From the NCBI GenBank assembly GCA_904501855.1, contig CAJGCI010000071.1, forward strand, positions 1-9,189: 9,189 nt of DNA, in the 5' to 3' direction. Of this stretch, positions 1 to 6,882 are shown in pieces (position 1 is the first letter of the stretch; each line of letters starts with the position of its first letter). Both the position numbers and the translations under genes were made by a program. The DNA comes from Oscillospiraceae bacterium. Lineage in GTDB: Bacteria > Bacillota > Clostridia > Oscillospirales > Oscillospiraceae. Under the pieces are notes generated by a model. The model was not told the origin of the DNA and searched no databases. It saw only the letters and a program-made list of their open reading frames with translations.

Positions 1-1
1 A

Positions 2-406
2 TTCGGCAGTGAGAACATGAGCCGTCTGGCCATGCTGAAACCGGCCGACGGCGTGGAGGGCGTCAAGAATTTCGTGTATGAGACCGTGAAGATCGCGGGA
101 CCCAATCCCTGTCCGCCCATCGTGCTGGGCATCGGCATCGGGGGCAGCTTCGACAAAGTGGCCGCTCTTGCCAAGCAGGCGCTTCTCCGCCCGCTGGATC
201 AGCCCAATCCCGATCCGTACTATGCGGCTCTGGAAAAGGAACTGCTGGAGGGCATCAACGATCTGGGCATCGGTCCGCAGGGATTCGGAGGAAAGACCAC
301 GGCGCTGGGAGTTTCCATCGAGACCATGGCCACTCATGTAGCAGGCCTTCCGGTGGCAGTCAATGTCAGCTGCCATGTGACCCGCCGCGCATCGGCAGAA
401 CTGTGA
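2..406 (+). CDS. Fumarate hydratase class I (tartrate dehydratase type), alpha subunit, C-terminal part
   Basis: This is the last 134 codons of a gene whose start lies before the window; the reading frame is open from base 2. The product is the alpha (catalytic, [4Fe-4S]-carrying) subunit of an oxygen-sensitive hydro-lyase that interconverts fumarate and L-malate, or dehydrates L-tartrate in close relatives. Visible family signatures are SENMSRLAMLKPADG near the start, NPCPPIVLGIGIGG, a GGKTTALG stretch, and the C-terminal NVSCHVTRRAS. The cysteines in NPCPP and NVSCH match, as I recall the family, two of the three cluster ligands; the third would be upstream of the window. The beta subunit gene follows after 10 bases, so the two form one operon. 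Fumarase and L-tartrate dehydratase cannot be told apart from this fragment; fumarase is the more common role. Confidence 0.9.
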   Translation, partial: FGSENMSRLAMLKPADGVEGVKNFVYETVKIAGPNPCPPIVLGIGIGGSFDKVAALAKQALLRPLDQPNPDPYYAALEKELLEGINDLGIGPQGFGGKTTALGVSIETMATHVAGLPVAVNVSCHVTRRASAEL

Positions 407-416
407 GGGAAGAACT

Positions 417-971
417 ATGGAATATCGTTTGACGACACCGGTGACGAAAGAGGAACTGGCTCCTCTCCGTGCCGGAGATACCGTGATCCTGTCCGGGATC
501 GTGTATACCGCCAGAGATGCCGCTCACAAGAGGATGATGGAGCGACTGGACCGGGGAGAGGAACTTCCCTTTGAGCTGAACGGAAGCGCCATCTATTATG
601 TGGGACCCACCCCGGAAAAGCCCGGTGAGGTCATCGGCTCGGCCGGCCCCACCACTTCCGGACGCATGGACGCCTATTCGCCCCGTCTTCTGGATCTGGG
701 CCAGCCTATTATGATCGGAAAGGGAAAACGCAGCGGGGAAGTGAAGGACGCCATCCGCCGCAACGGCGCCGTGTATCTTGCCGCGGTGGGCGGTGCCGGC
801 GCACTGATGGCAGCCAGCGTGCAGTCCGTGGAGATCATCTGCTGGGAGGACCTGGGCTGTGAAGCGGTGAGAAAGATGGAAGTCCGGGATTTTCCCCTCA
901 CGGTGGTCATTGACAGTCAGGGCAATGACCTGTATGAGCAGGGACCAGCGGAATACAACAAATCCAGATAA
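417..971 (+). CDS. Fumarate hydratase class I (tartrate dehydratase type), beta subunit
   Basis: A complete 184-residue beta subunit (Fumerase_C family), a usual length for split class I fumarases. It pairs with the alpha subunit encoded just upstream to form the cytosolic hydro-lyase of the fumarate/malate step. Visible conserved blocks are TARDAAHKR (residues 31-39), GPTTSGRMD (77-85), IGKG (100-103), GGAGAL (125-130) and WEDLGCEAVRKMEV (143-156). These match the swivelling substrate-binding domain that in fumarase A is fused to the alpha part. The ATG is preceded by GAGGGAAGAAC, a good ribosome binding site that overlaps the alpha subunit stop, which suggests translational coupling. The operon ends at a strong hairpin about 20 bases after the stop. 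As with the alpha subunit, the substrate could be tartrate, but a generic fumarase call is safest. Confidence 0.92.
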   Translation: MEYRLTTPVTKEELAPLRAGDTVILSGIVYTARDAAHKRMMERLDRGEELPFELNGSAIYYVGPTPEKPGEVIGSAGPTTSGRMDAYSPRLLDLGQPIMIGKGKRSGEVKDAIRRNGAVYLAAVGGAGALMAASVQSVEIICWEDLGCEAVRKMEVRDFPLTVVIDSQGNDLYEQGPAEYNKSR

Positions 972-988
972 GAACTCTTTAAGAGCAG

Positions 989-1025
989 AAAAAGGCTCGT
1001 ACCGGTTTGTTCGGTACGAGCCTTT
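989..1025. terminator. Bidirectional intrinsic terminator between fumarase operon and hppA
   Basis: A perfect 14-bp stem (991-1004 pairing with 1012-1025) encloses a 7-base loop. Read on the minus strand it is followed by a five-T run (complement of 989-993), a good terminator for hppA. Read on the plus strand it is followed by the weaker T-rich GATTATTTAC. It sits between the stops of two convergent genes, so it probably serves both. Confidence 0.88.
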
Positions 1026-1043
1026 GATTATTTACTTATGCAA

Positions 1044-3032
1044 TCAGAACATCAGACCGCCGATTTTGACGAAGATCGGTGCAAAGACCAGAGATACGAC
1101 CGTCATCAGCTTGATCAGGATGTTGATGGACGGGCCGGAAGTATCCTTGAAGGGATCGCCGACGGTGTCGCCCACGACAGCTGCCTTGTGAGCTTCGGAG
1201 CCTTTTCCGCCGTGATGGCCTTCCTCAATGTACTTCTTGGCATTGTCCCATGCGCCGCCGGAGTTGGCCATGAAGATTGCCAGCAGAACACCGGTGACCA
1301 GTGCGCCGCAGAGCATTCCGCCGAGAGCTGCAGTACCCAGCAGGATACCGACCAGCAGGGGAACGACAACAGCCATCAGACCGGGAATGATCATCTCGTG
1401 CAGAGCAGCCTGAGTGGAGATGGATACGCAGGTCTTGTAATCCGGACGGGCAGTGCCTTCCAGGATGCCGGGGATGCTGTGGAACTGACGGCGTACTTCT
1501 TCGATCATCTTATAGGCTGCTTTGGAAACAGAGCCCATGGTCAGAGCGGAGAACAGGAACGGCAGCATGCCGCCGATGAGGACGCCGATAACGACCTGGG
1601 GATCCAGGATGCTGATGGCCTGCAGACCGGTCTCCTGTGCGAAGGATACGAACAGGGCCAGAGCAGTCAGAGCAGCGGAACCGATGGCGAAGCCTTTGCC
1701 CATGGCAGCGGTGGTGTTGCCGACGGAGTCCAGCTTGTCGGTGATCTCACGGACATGAGGATCCAGATGAGACATCTCGGCGATACCGCCGGAGTTGTCG
1801 GCGATGGGACCGTATGCGTCGACCGCTACCGTGATGCCGGTGGTGGACAGCATGCCAACTGCGGACAGTGCGATTCCGTACAGGCCGCTGGATTTATAGG
1901 ACAGGAAAATGCCCAGTGCGATGAGCAGAATGGGGACCCAGGTGCTCTCCATACCAACGGCAACACCGCTGATGATGGTGGTAGCGGAACCGGTCTCGGA
2001 CTGCTCGGCGATCTTCTTGACGAAGCGGTAGTCGCCGGACGTGTAGACCTCGGTGATTTTGCCGATAATCAGGCCGACGATCAGACCGGAGATGACTGCC
2101 ACTGCAGCAGACAGGTTACGGAAGAGGATCAGGCTGAATACGATGGCTACGACCACCACGATCAGCGCGGAAACATAGGAACCGATGGACAGTGCCTTCT
2201 GCGGGTTGGAGCCTTCCTTGCTGCGTACGAAGAAGGTTGCGATGACCGATGCCAGGATGCCGAATGCGGCAATGACCAGCGGGAATGCCACGCCGGCGCC
2301 GTTTACGACACCAATCACGGATACGCCAAGAGTGAGAGCAGAGACAAGAGCGCCGACATAGGACTCAAACAGGTCAGCACCCATACCGGCTACGTCACCC
2401 ACGTTGTCGCCGACGTTGTCTGCGATAACAGCGGGGTTTCTCGGATCGTCCTCCGGGATGCCGGCTTCGACTTTGCCCACGAGGTCAGCACCGACGTCAG
2501 CTGCCTTGGTGTAGATACCGCCGCCGACACGGGCAAACAGAGCAATGGAAGAAGCACCCAGGGAGAAACCGAACAGAATGTCGTAGTTTCCGGTGATGAT
2601 GTAGATCAGGCTGCAGCCGAGAAGACCGAGGCCGACCACACACATGCCCATGACGGAACCGCCGGAGAAGGCGATGCCGAGGGCCTTGTTCATACCGCCG
2701 TCGATGGCGCCCTGAGCGGTGCGCACATTGGCTTTCGTCGCGGTATTCATTCCGAAGAATCCTGCCAGGATGGAGCAGCAGGCGCCGATTACAAAGCAGA
2801 TCGCAGTGCTCCAGTTAATGAATAGGCCGATGAGAACAAAGAGTACAACGATAAATACGGCCAGTACCTTGTACTCCGAGAACAGAAATGCCCGAGCACC
2901 TTCGCTGATGGCGGAGGCGATGTTCTGCATGGTGTCATTTCCTGCCGGTGCTTTGGATACTACACTCGCTTTGTAGCATGCAAACAGCAGCGCGATGACG
3001 GCGCAGATCGGGGCAAGCCATAAGATGGTCAT
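1044..3032 (-). CDS. hppA: Membrane-bound K+-dependent-type ion-pumping pyrophosphatase
   Basis: An integral membrane pyrophosphatase of 662 residues that couples PPi hydrolysis to H+ or Na+ export. Numbered from the ATG at 3032, the catalytic signatures are EAGIPEDDPRNPA (189-201), DNVGDNVGDVAG (205-216, Mg-PPi-binding aspartates), VDAYGPIADNSGG (404-416), NSGGAWDNAKK (590-600) and GDTVGDPFKDTSGPS (621-635). Many hydrophobic helices lie between them. In GNTTAAMG (438-445) the Ala442 and Gly445 positions are those of K+-dependent enzymes; K+-independent ones have Lys and Thr there (GNTTKAVT). H+ versus Na+ specificity cannot be settled by eye. Start choice: a GTG at 3044 would overlap the AGGAG ribosome binding site (3048-3044), so the ATG 11 bases downstream of that site is preferred. 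It is transcribed alone, with its own promoter and a terminator shared with the fumarase operon. Confidence 0.95.
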   Translation of the reverse strand: MTILWLAPICAVIALLFACYKASVVSKAPAGNDTMQNIASAISEGARAFLFSEYKVLAVFIVVLFVLIGLFINWSTAICFVIGACCSILAGFFGMNTATKANVRTAQGAIDGGMNKALGIAFSGGSVMGMCVVGLGLLGCSLIYIITGNYDILFGFSLGASSIALFARVGGGIYTKAADVGADLVGKVEAGIPEDDPRNPAVIADNVGDNVGDVAGMGADLFESYVGALVSALTLGVSVIGVVNGAGVAFPLVIAAFGILASVIATFFVRSKEGSNPQKALSIGSYVSALIVVVVAIVFSLILFRNLSAAVAVISGLIVGLIIGKITEVYTSGDYRFVKKIAEQSETGSATTIISGVAVGMESTWVPILLIALGIFLSYKSSGLYGIALSAVGMLSTTGITVAVDAYGPIADNSGGIAEMSHLDPHVREITDKLDSVGNTTAAMGKGFAIGSAALTALALFVSFAQETGLQAISILDPQVVIGVLIGGMLPFLFSALTMGSVSKAAYKMIEEVRRQFHSIPGILEGTARPDYKTCVSISTQAALHEMIIPGLMAVVVPLLVGILLGTAALGGMLCGALVTGVLLAIFMANSGGAWDNAKKYIEEGHHGGKGSEAHKAAVVGDTVGDPFKDTSGPSINILIKLMTVVSLVFAPIFVKIGGLMF

Positions 3033-3098
3033 GTCACAACTCACTCCTACTTCTTATTTTTTACCTTCAGGAAATCGAATTTCCCTTGTTGTTTATGT

Positions 3099-3127
3099 AT
3101 TTTATACTGAATTAGGTCGAAATTCAA
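3099..3127 (-). promoter_or_regulatory. Putative sigma-A promoter of hppA
   Basis: On the minus strand TTGAAT (3127-3122) and TAAAAT (3104-3099) are separated by exactly 17 bases. This lies about 70 bases upstream of the hppA ATG and would give a leader of roughly 60 nt. The -35 box overlaps one of three copies of the sequence TTAAATTGAA found in this intergenic region. Confidence 0.5.
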
Positions 3128-3216
3128 TTTAATGAAAGTGTAATTTTTGTTAAATTGAACAAATTTATGCTGAATAGACAAAAAATAGGAAGCAAAACCG
3201 AAAAGGTGACGAAAAG

Positions 3217-3282
3217 ATGGAAGACATTGCCTGTTTTATAACAAAAAATGATCCGAAAATGATAAATAAATCACATTTTTGA
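3217..3282 (+). CDS. Possible 21-residue small ORF, unknown function
   Basis: An ATG at 3217 opens a 21-codon frame (MEDIACFITKNDPKMINKSH followed by Phe and TGA). It is preceded by AAGGTGA with 7 bases of spacing, a believable ribosome binding site. There is no predicted membrane segment and no family I recognise. It lies between hppA and the response regulator gene and could be a leader peptide, a small protein or chance. The low confidence reflects how often such frames arise in AT-rich DNA. Confidence 0.15.
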   Translation: MEDIACFITKNDPKMINKSHF

Positions 3283-3401
3283 TCTCGAAAGGGTTAAATT
3301 GAAGATAAACTTGAACCGGAGCGGAAAAACATAGTAAAGTCATATTGAGGTCAAAATAATCGGATACAATCCCGATAAATATATAAGGAAGGAAGATAAT
3401 C

Positions 3402-4100
3402 ATGTTTTCAATCCTTGTGGTGGAAGACGATGTCCGTCTGAATAAAATGATAACAGTACGGCTTCAGCAGGAACAATACCGTGTATACTCTGCGCTGAAC
3501 GGCGAGGAAGCACTGGAGCTGCTGGACCGGGAACATGTGGATCTGATCATCTGCGACATTATGATGCCGAAGATGGACGGGTATGAACTGACCAGGGAAC
3601 TGAGAGAAGCGGAATATCATCATCCGATCCTGATGATCACGGCAAAGAGCCAGCTGGAGGATATGGAAAAGGGATTTGACGCTGGTACGGATGACTATAT
3701 GGTAAAGCCCATCAATCTGCGGGAAATGACCATGCGGGTCAAGGCACTGCTTCGTCGTGCACAGCTCAACGATGAACAACGTCTGACAGTTGGCGAGACG
3801 GTCCTGGATTATGGGGCTCTGACGGTCACCCGCGGAGGAACCTCGATGGAGATGCCGCAGAAAGAGTTCTATCTTCTCTTCAGGCTGCTGTCCAATCCGG
3901 GAAGAGTGTTTACTCGCCTGGAACTGCTGGACGAGATCTGGGGCATGGAGAACGATTCCAATGAGAGAAATGTGGATGCTCACATCAAAAAGATCCGCAA
4001 AAAGATTCAGAGCAATCCGGATTTCGATGTGATCACCATCCGGGGGCTGGGCTATAAGGCAGTGATAGGAAGACAGGGAGGAGAACCCGATGAACAATAA
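3402..4100 (+). CDS. Two-component response regulator, OmpR/PhoB family
   Basis: A 232-residue DNA-binding response regulator of standard family length. The N-terminal receiver domain (about 1-118) has the acidic pair in VVEDD (Asp9, Asp10), the phosphoacceptor Asp52 in IICDIMMPKMDG, Thr80 and Lys102 in MVKP. The C-terminal winged-helix DNA-binding domain (about 127-222) has the recognition-helix block NERNVDAHIKKIRKKI and the terminal IRGLGYKA hairpin. Phosphorylated by the kinase encoded next, it should activate or repress target promoters. The ribosome binding site AAGGAAGG lies just upstream of the ATG. The last 11 bases overlap the kinase gene, a typical coupled pair. The signal and regulon are unknown; the divergent hppA is one possible target because of position and repeated motifs between them, but this is inference. 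Confidence 0.95.
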   Translation: MFSILVVEDDVRLNKMITVRLQQEQYRVYSALNGEEALELLDREHVDLIICDIMMPKMDGYELTRELREAEYHHPILMITAKSQLEDMEKGFDAGTDDYMVKPINLREMTMRVKALLRRAQLNDEQRLTVGETVLDYGALTVTRGGTSMEMPQKEFYLLFRLLSNPGRVFTRLELLDEIWGMENDSNERNVDAHIKKIRKKIQSNPDFDVITIRGLGYKAVIGRQGGEPDEQ

Positions 4101-5154
4101 ACGGAAACAGATTATCCGATGGAAGGGTCAGGTCCCGTTCCAGATTTATTACGCCGTTACATCCCTGGCCACGCTCTGCATCGCTTGTCTGATCACCTGC
4201 GCTCTCGTCTGCCTTGGGATCCTTCTGTTTTCCCATGCCGCCATTCCATTTTTCGCAATCCTGATGTGCGTCATCACCTGTCTTGGAACCATGATCCTGG
4301 GAGGGATCATGATCTTTCGTCAGGCGGAGGGTGTCAGCCGGCCTCTGAGAATCGTCTCGGAACAGACCAGGGAAATCGCCAAAGGTAATTTTGAGGTGAA
4401 TGTACCGCCTTCGGAACTGCCTGTACGTGAGCTCAGGGTGCTCGGCGAAAACTTCAATCTCATGTCGGACGCACTGAAGAAGATGGAGTATATGAATAAG
4501 GACTTTATGAATAATGTATCCCATGAATTCAAAACTCCCATCTCGGTGATCGCGGGATTTGCAGAGATCCTTCAGGATGAAACACTTCCCGAGGATGCAA
4601 GGAAGGAATACCTGCAGCTCATCCGGGAAGAGGCGGAACGGCTCAGTCATCTTGCGGATAATATGCTGCAGATGTCCCGCCTGGACCATCAGACCCTCGT
4701 AACCCGCATGGAACCGGTCAATATCACGGAACAGCTGAGAAAGTGCTGTATCATGATGTCTGAGAAATGGGAATCCCGGTCTCCGGAATTTGATATCGAC
4801 TTTCCGGATCTTACTGTTGTCGCCGATCCCGACCTGACCCAGCAGCTTTGGATCAATCTGCTGGACAATGCCATCAAGTATTCACCGGATGTGCCGGTAA
4901 TCCACATCACAGGCTCCTCCGAAGGCGGGGAAGTGACCGTCCGGATCCGGGATGAAGGAATGGGGATGACGCCCGAACAGATGGAACGGATGTATGAACG
5001 ATTCTATCAGGGCGATGTGTCACATCAGCAGCAGGGAAACGGCCTTGGACTGTCCATTGTCCGTCGGGTTCTGGAGCTGCTTCACGGAAGCATTCAGTGC
5101 CGCAGTGAAGAAGGAAAGGGCACGGAATTTGAAATATGTCTCAAAACGTCATAA
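4090..5154 (+). CDS. Sensor histidine kinase with minimal extracytoplasmic loop
   Basis: A 354-residue membrane histidine kinase, cognate partner of the preceding regulator. Two hydrophobic segments (about 21-47 and 52-76) are joined by only a few residues around SHAA, so there is essentially no extracellular sensor domain. A HAMP-like linker (about 77-130) follows. The dimerisation/phosphoacceptor block FMNNVSHEFKTPISVIAGF contains His145. The ATPase domain shows the N box NLLDNAIKYSP (257-266), the G1 box DEGMGM (288-293), the F box ERFYQGD (303-309) and the G2 box GNGLGLS (316-322). All key catalytic motifs are intact. The short loop suggests sensing within the membrane or through a partner protein. 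A GGAGG site lies before its ATG, inside the end of the regulator gene. Confidence 0.95.
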   Translation: MNNKRKQIIRWKGQVPFQIYYAVTSLATLCIACLITCALVCLGILLFSHAAIPFFAILMCVITCLGTMILGGIMIFRQAEGVSRPLRIVSEQTREIAKGNFEVNVPPSELPVRELRVLGENFNLMSDALKKMEYMNKDFMNNVSHEFKTPISVIAGFAEILQDETLPEDARKEYLQLIREEAERLSHLADNMLQMSRLDHQTLVTRMEPVNITEQLRKCCIMMSEKWESRSPEFDIDFPDLTVVADPDLTQQLWINLLDNAIKYSPDVPVIHITGSSEGGEVTVRIRDEGMGMTPEQMERMYERFYQGDVSHQQQGNGLGLSIVRRVLELLHGSIQCRSEEGKGTEFEICLKTS

Positions 5155-5205
5155 ACAGGTCACACAGACAGGTTACGATGTACTCATAAATCAGAAAGGA
5201 AGTTT

Positions 5206-5622
5206 ATGAGTATGAAATATGCAGTTCGTTATTATTCCAGAAGCGGAAACACCAAGAAGCTGGCAGATGCCGCGGCAGATGTACTGGGAGTGCAGGCAGA
5301 GAGCGTTTCGGAACCGTTGACCGATGATGTGGATGTCCTCTTCCTCGGGGCTTCCATCTACTGGGCAGGGATCGATAAACAGGTGAAAAAATTTCTGGAA
5401 GCACCGGGAGCAAAAGTCGGTTCGGTAATCGCGCTCAGTACGGCAGCACTGGTGGAGTCCGGGTATTCCCAGGTTCGTTCCGCGGCAGAAAAACACGGCC
5501 TCACGGTGGATGACCGGGAATTTCACTGTGCGGGAAGCTTTAAGGCACTGCACGCGGGAAAACCGGATGAGGAAGATCTGGCCAGACTTCGGCAGTTTGT
5601 ATCAGAGATTATCAGCGAATAA
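5206..5622 (+). CDS. Flavodoxin-family protein (FMN-binding electron carrier)
   Basis: A 138-residue single-domain flavodoxin-like protein. The phosphate-binding loop is SRSGNTKKLA (11-20), fitting the S/T-x-S/T-G-x-T pattern that holds the FMN phosphate. It follows the first beta strand KYAVRYY. SIYWAGID (50-57) resembles the loop whose aromatic residue stacks on the flavin, and LSTAALVESGYSQV (78-90) fits the third binding loop. Such proteins carry low-potential electrons in the cytoplasm; radical SAM enzymes are among known clients, and one is encoded immediately downstream. The first ATG (5206) sits 5 bases from AAGGA and is preferred over a second ATG at 5212. It starts 51 bases after the kinase gene with no terminator between them, so read-through from the two-component operon is likely. 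The exact partner is unknown. Confidence 0.88.
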   Translation: MSMKYAVRYYSRSGNTKKLADAAADVLGVQAESVSEPLTDDVDVLFLGASIYWAGIDKQVKKFLEAPGAKVGSVIALSTAALVESGYSQVRSAAEKHGLTVDDREFHCAGSFKALHAGKPDEEDLARLRQFVSEIISE

Positions 5623-5665
5623 CAATAGAAAACTTCAGAAAATATAAGATGTAATCGAAAATAGA

Positions 5666-5694
5666 TTGACATATAAGATTGCATACAATAATAT
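5666..5694 (+). promoter_or_regulatory. Sigma-A promoter of the radical SAM/ferritin-like operon
   Basis: A perfect -35 TTGACA (5666-5671) and -10 TAATAT (5689-5694) are separated by 17 bases. The predicted transcript start near 5701 would leave a leader of about 45 nt before the radical SAM start codon. The spacer contains an operator-like 12-mer that is shared with the peroxidase promoter downstream. Confidence 0.85.
5678..5689. promoter_or_regulatory. Operator-like palindrome in the radical SAM promoter spacer
   Basis: ATTGCATACAAT differs by one base from the perfect 12-base palindrome ATTGTATACAAT. It starts 12 bases after the first base of the -35 box, just as in the glutathione peroxidase promoter. 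Sites of this type are bound by dimeric winged-helix repressors such as MarR or GntR family members. No regulator of those families is encoded in this window. Confidence 0.45.
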
Positions 5695-5744
5695 GGTATA
5701 AAATATTCATATCATAAGGACCAAATTCAACAGAGGTGAAATCA

Positions 5745-6845
5745 TTGGACGAACAGTTCGATATTCAGAATTATCTTGCACACGGCGTGGAACGCGTCGT
5801 CCGCGAGACCGCAAGGGCAACACTGACCAATCCGAAAGAGACCCTGTTCCTGGGAAAATTCGCACTGGCCAGCAAGAGAGCATCCAAACTGAGAAGACAG
5901 GAGGAAGAGGAGGGGCTTCATGTTCCGTCGTTCCTCATTACCAGTATCACCAGCGCCTGCAATCTTCACTGTGCCGGTTGCTATTCCCGTCACAACGAGG
6001 CGACGGTGGACTGCGAGCCGGTGAAACAGCTGTCCGGTGAGGAGTGGGGCGATATCTTCCGGCAGGCGGAAGAACTTGGAGTCAGCTTTATCCTTCTGGC
6101 AGGAGGCGAGCCCATGCTCCGCTGGGATGTCATTGAAGAAGCTTCCGGGATTCCCAGCATCATATTCCCAATCTTCACCAACGGGACCTACATGGGCGAA
6201 AAGTATCTGGATCTTTTTGACCGCTGCCGAAACCTGGTCCCCATCATGAGTATTGAGGGAGAACAGGATACCACCGATGACCGCCGCGGGGAAGGCGTCT
6301 ATGCCAAGCAGATCAGCAACATGGAAGAATGCCAGAAACGGGGCATCATCTTCGGCGCATCGATTACCGTAACCACGGAGAACGTGAAGGAGGTCTCTTC
6401 CAAGGAATTCATCGATTCTCTGGCGGAGCGTGGATGCAAAGTCGTCATCTATGTGGAATTCGTTCCGGTCACGGATGAGGCGCAGCATCTGGCTCCCGGT
6501 GACGAGGAACGGGAATACCTGAAGGAAGCCATCGTCCGGATCCGCAGGGAGAACGAGAATGTCGTGTTCATCTCCTTCCCGGGAGACGAGAAGAGCTCCG
6601 GAGGATGCATGGCGGCGGGAAGAGGATTTTTCCACATCAATTCCCACGGCGGCGCGGAACCCTGTCCGTTCTCACCGTTCTCGGATATCAATGTGAAGGA
6701 TACATCTCTGAAGGAAGCACTCAATTCCGGACTGTTCCAGGCACTGCACAACGAACAGTTCCTGCTGGATGATCATATCGGCGGATGCGTCCTGTATGAA
6801 AAGAGGGAAGCGGTGGAAGCGCTTCTGGCAAACAGCAGACAGTAA
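5745..6845 (+). CDS. Radical SAM protein with shortened SPASM/twitch-like C-terminus, function unknown
   Basis: A 366-residue radical SAM enzyme. After a charged helical N-terminal region (1-60) come the [4Fe-4S] motif CNLHCAGC (Cys72, Cys76, Cys79) and the SAM-binding GGEP (120-123). The C-terminus holds Cys288 in GGCMAAGRGFFHI, Cys307 in AEPCPF and Cys348 in GGCVLYEKR. This resembles a SPASM or twitch auxiliary-cluster domain (pattern C-x-A-G ... PC-x-F) with fewer cysteines than full SPASM. Start choice: the GTG at 5736 lies inside the ribosome binding site AGAGGTGA, so the TTG at 5745, 5 bases after it, is preferred. It is the first gene of an operon with a ferritin-like protein 37 bases downstream; an upstream flavodoxin could supply electrons. 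Its substrate, a peptide, protein or small molecule, cannot be deduced. Confidence 0.85.
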   Translation: MDEQFDIQNYLAHGVERVVRETARATLTNPKETLFLGKFALASKRASKLRRQEEEEGLHVPSFLITSITSACNLHCAGCYSRHNEATVDCEPVKQLSGEEWGDIFRQAEELGVSFILLAGGEPMLRWDVIEEASGIPSIIFPIFTNGTYMGEKYLDLFDRCRNLVPIMSIEGEQDTTDDRRGEGVYAKQISNMEECQKRGIIFGASITVTTENVKEVSSKEFIDSLAERGCKVVIYVEFVPVTDEAQHLAPGDEEREYLKEAIVRIRRENENVVFISFPGDEKSSGGCMAAGRGFFHINSHGGAEPCPFSPFSDINVKDTSLKEALNSGLFQALHNEQFLLDDHIGGCVLYEKREAVEALLANSRQ

Positions 6846-6882
6846 GAAACAAACATATATTAATAATTTGGAGGAAATAATC

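Larger units (their letters stand above)
3045..3401. other. AT-rich divergent intergenic region between hppA and the two-component genes
   Basis: A stretch of roughly 360 bases, markedly more AT-rich than the flanking genes, from which hppA and the response regulator gene are transcribed divergently. It holds the hppA promoter candidate and three copies of TTAAATTGAA: 3123-3132 on minus, 3150-3159 and 3294-3303 on plus. It also holds a possible 21-codon ORF (3217-3282). On the plus side I see only a plausible -10 (TACAAT, 3365-3370) with no good -35 at normal spacing, followed by the ribosome binding site AAGGAAGGAAG before the ATG at 3402. No structured RNA or riboswitch was recognised. Confidence 0.6.

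Noticed and set aside
1038..2825. A 595-codon open frame on the plus strand opposite hppA
   Set aside because: It is antisense to a gene with many intact pyrophosphatase motifs. Its translation is rich in Asp, Gln, Gly and His with no recognisable domain, as expected from the complement of a codon-biased membrane protein gene.
3345..3370. Promoter TTGAGG / TACAAT for the response regulator gene
   Set aside because: The gap between the boxes is only 14 bases, too short for a normal sigma-A promoter, so only the -10 was mentioned.
3408..4689. Long minus-strand open frames opposite the response regulator and kinase genes
   Set aside because: They have no recognisable domains and lie fully opposite genes with complete catalytic motifs; they are shadows of codon bias.
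5623..5665. Terminator after the flavodoxin gene
   Set aside because: No hairpin with a following T run could be found, so none was annotated.
5642..5679. Direct repeat ATATAAGAT (5642-5650 and 5671-5679) as a regulator site
   Set aside because: It is nine bases of very AT-rich sequence in an AT-rich spacer; the second copy only partly overlaps the operator-like site, and there is no matching pair at the peroxidase promoter.
5742..6647. A 301-codon minus-strand frame opposite the radical SAM gene
   Set aside because: It shows no family motifs, while the opposite strand carries a complete radical SAM signature with promoter and ribosome binding site.
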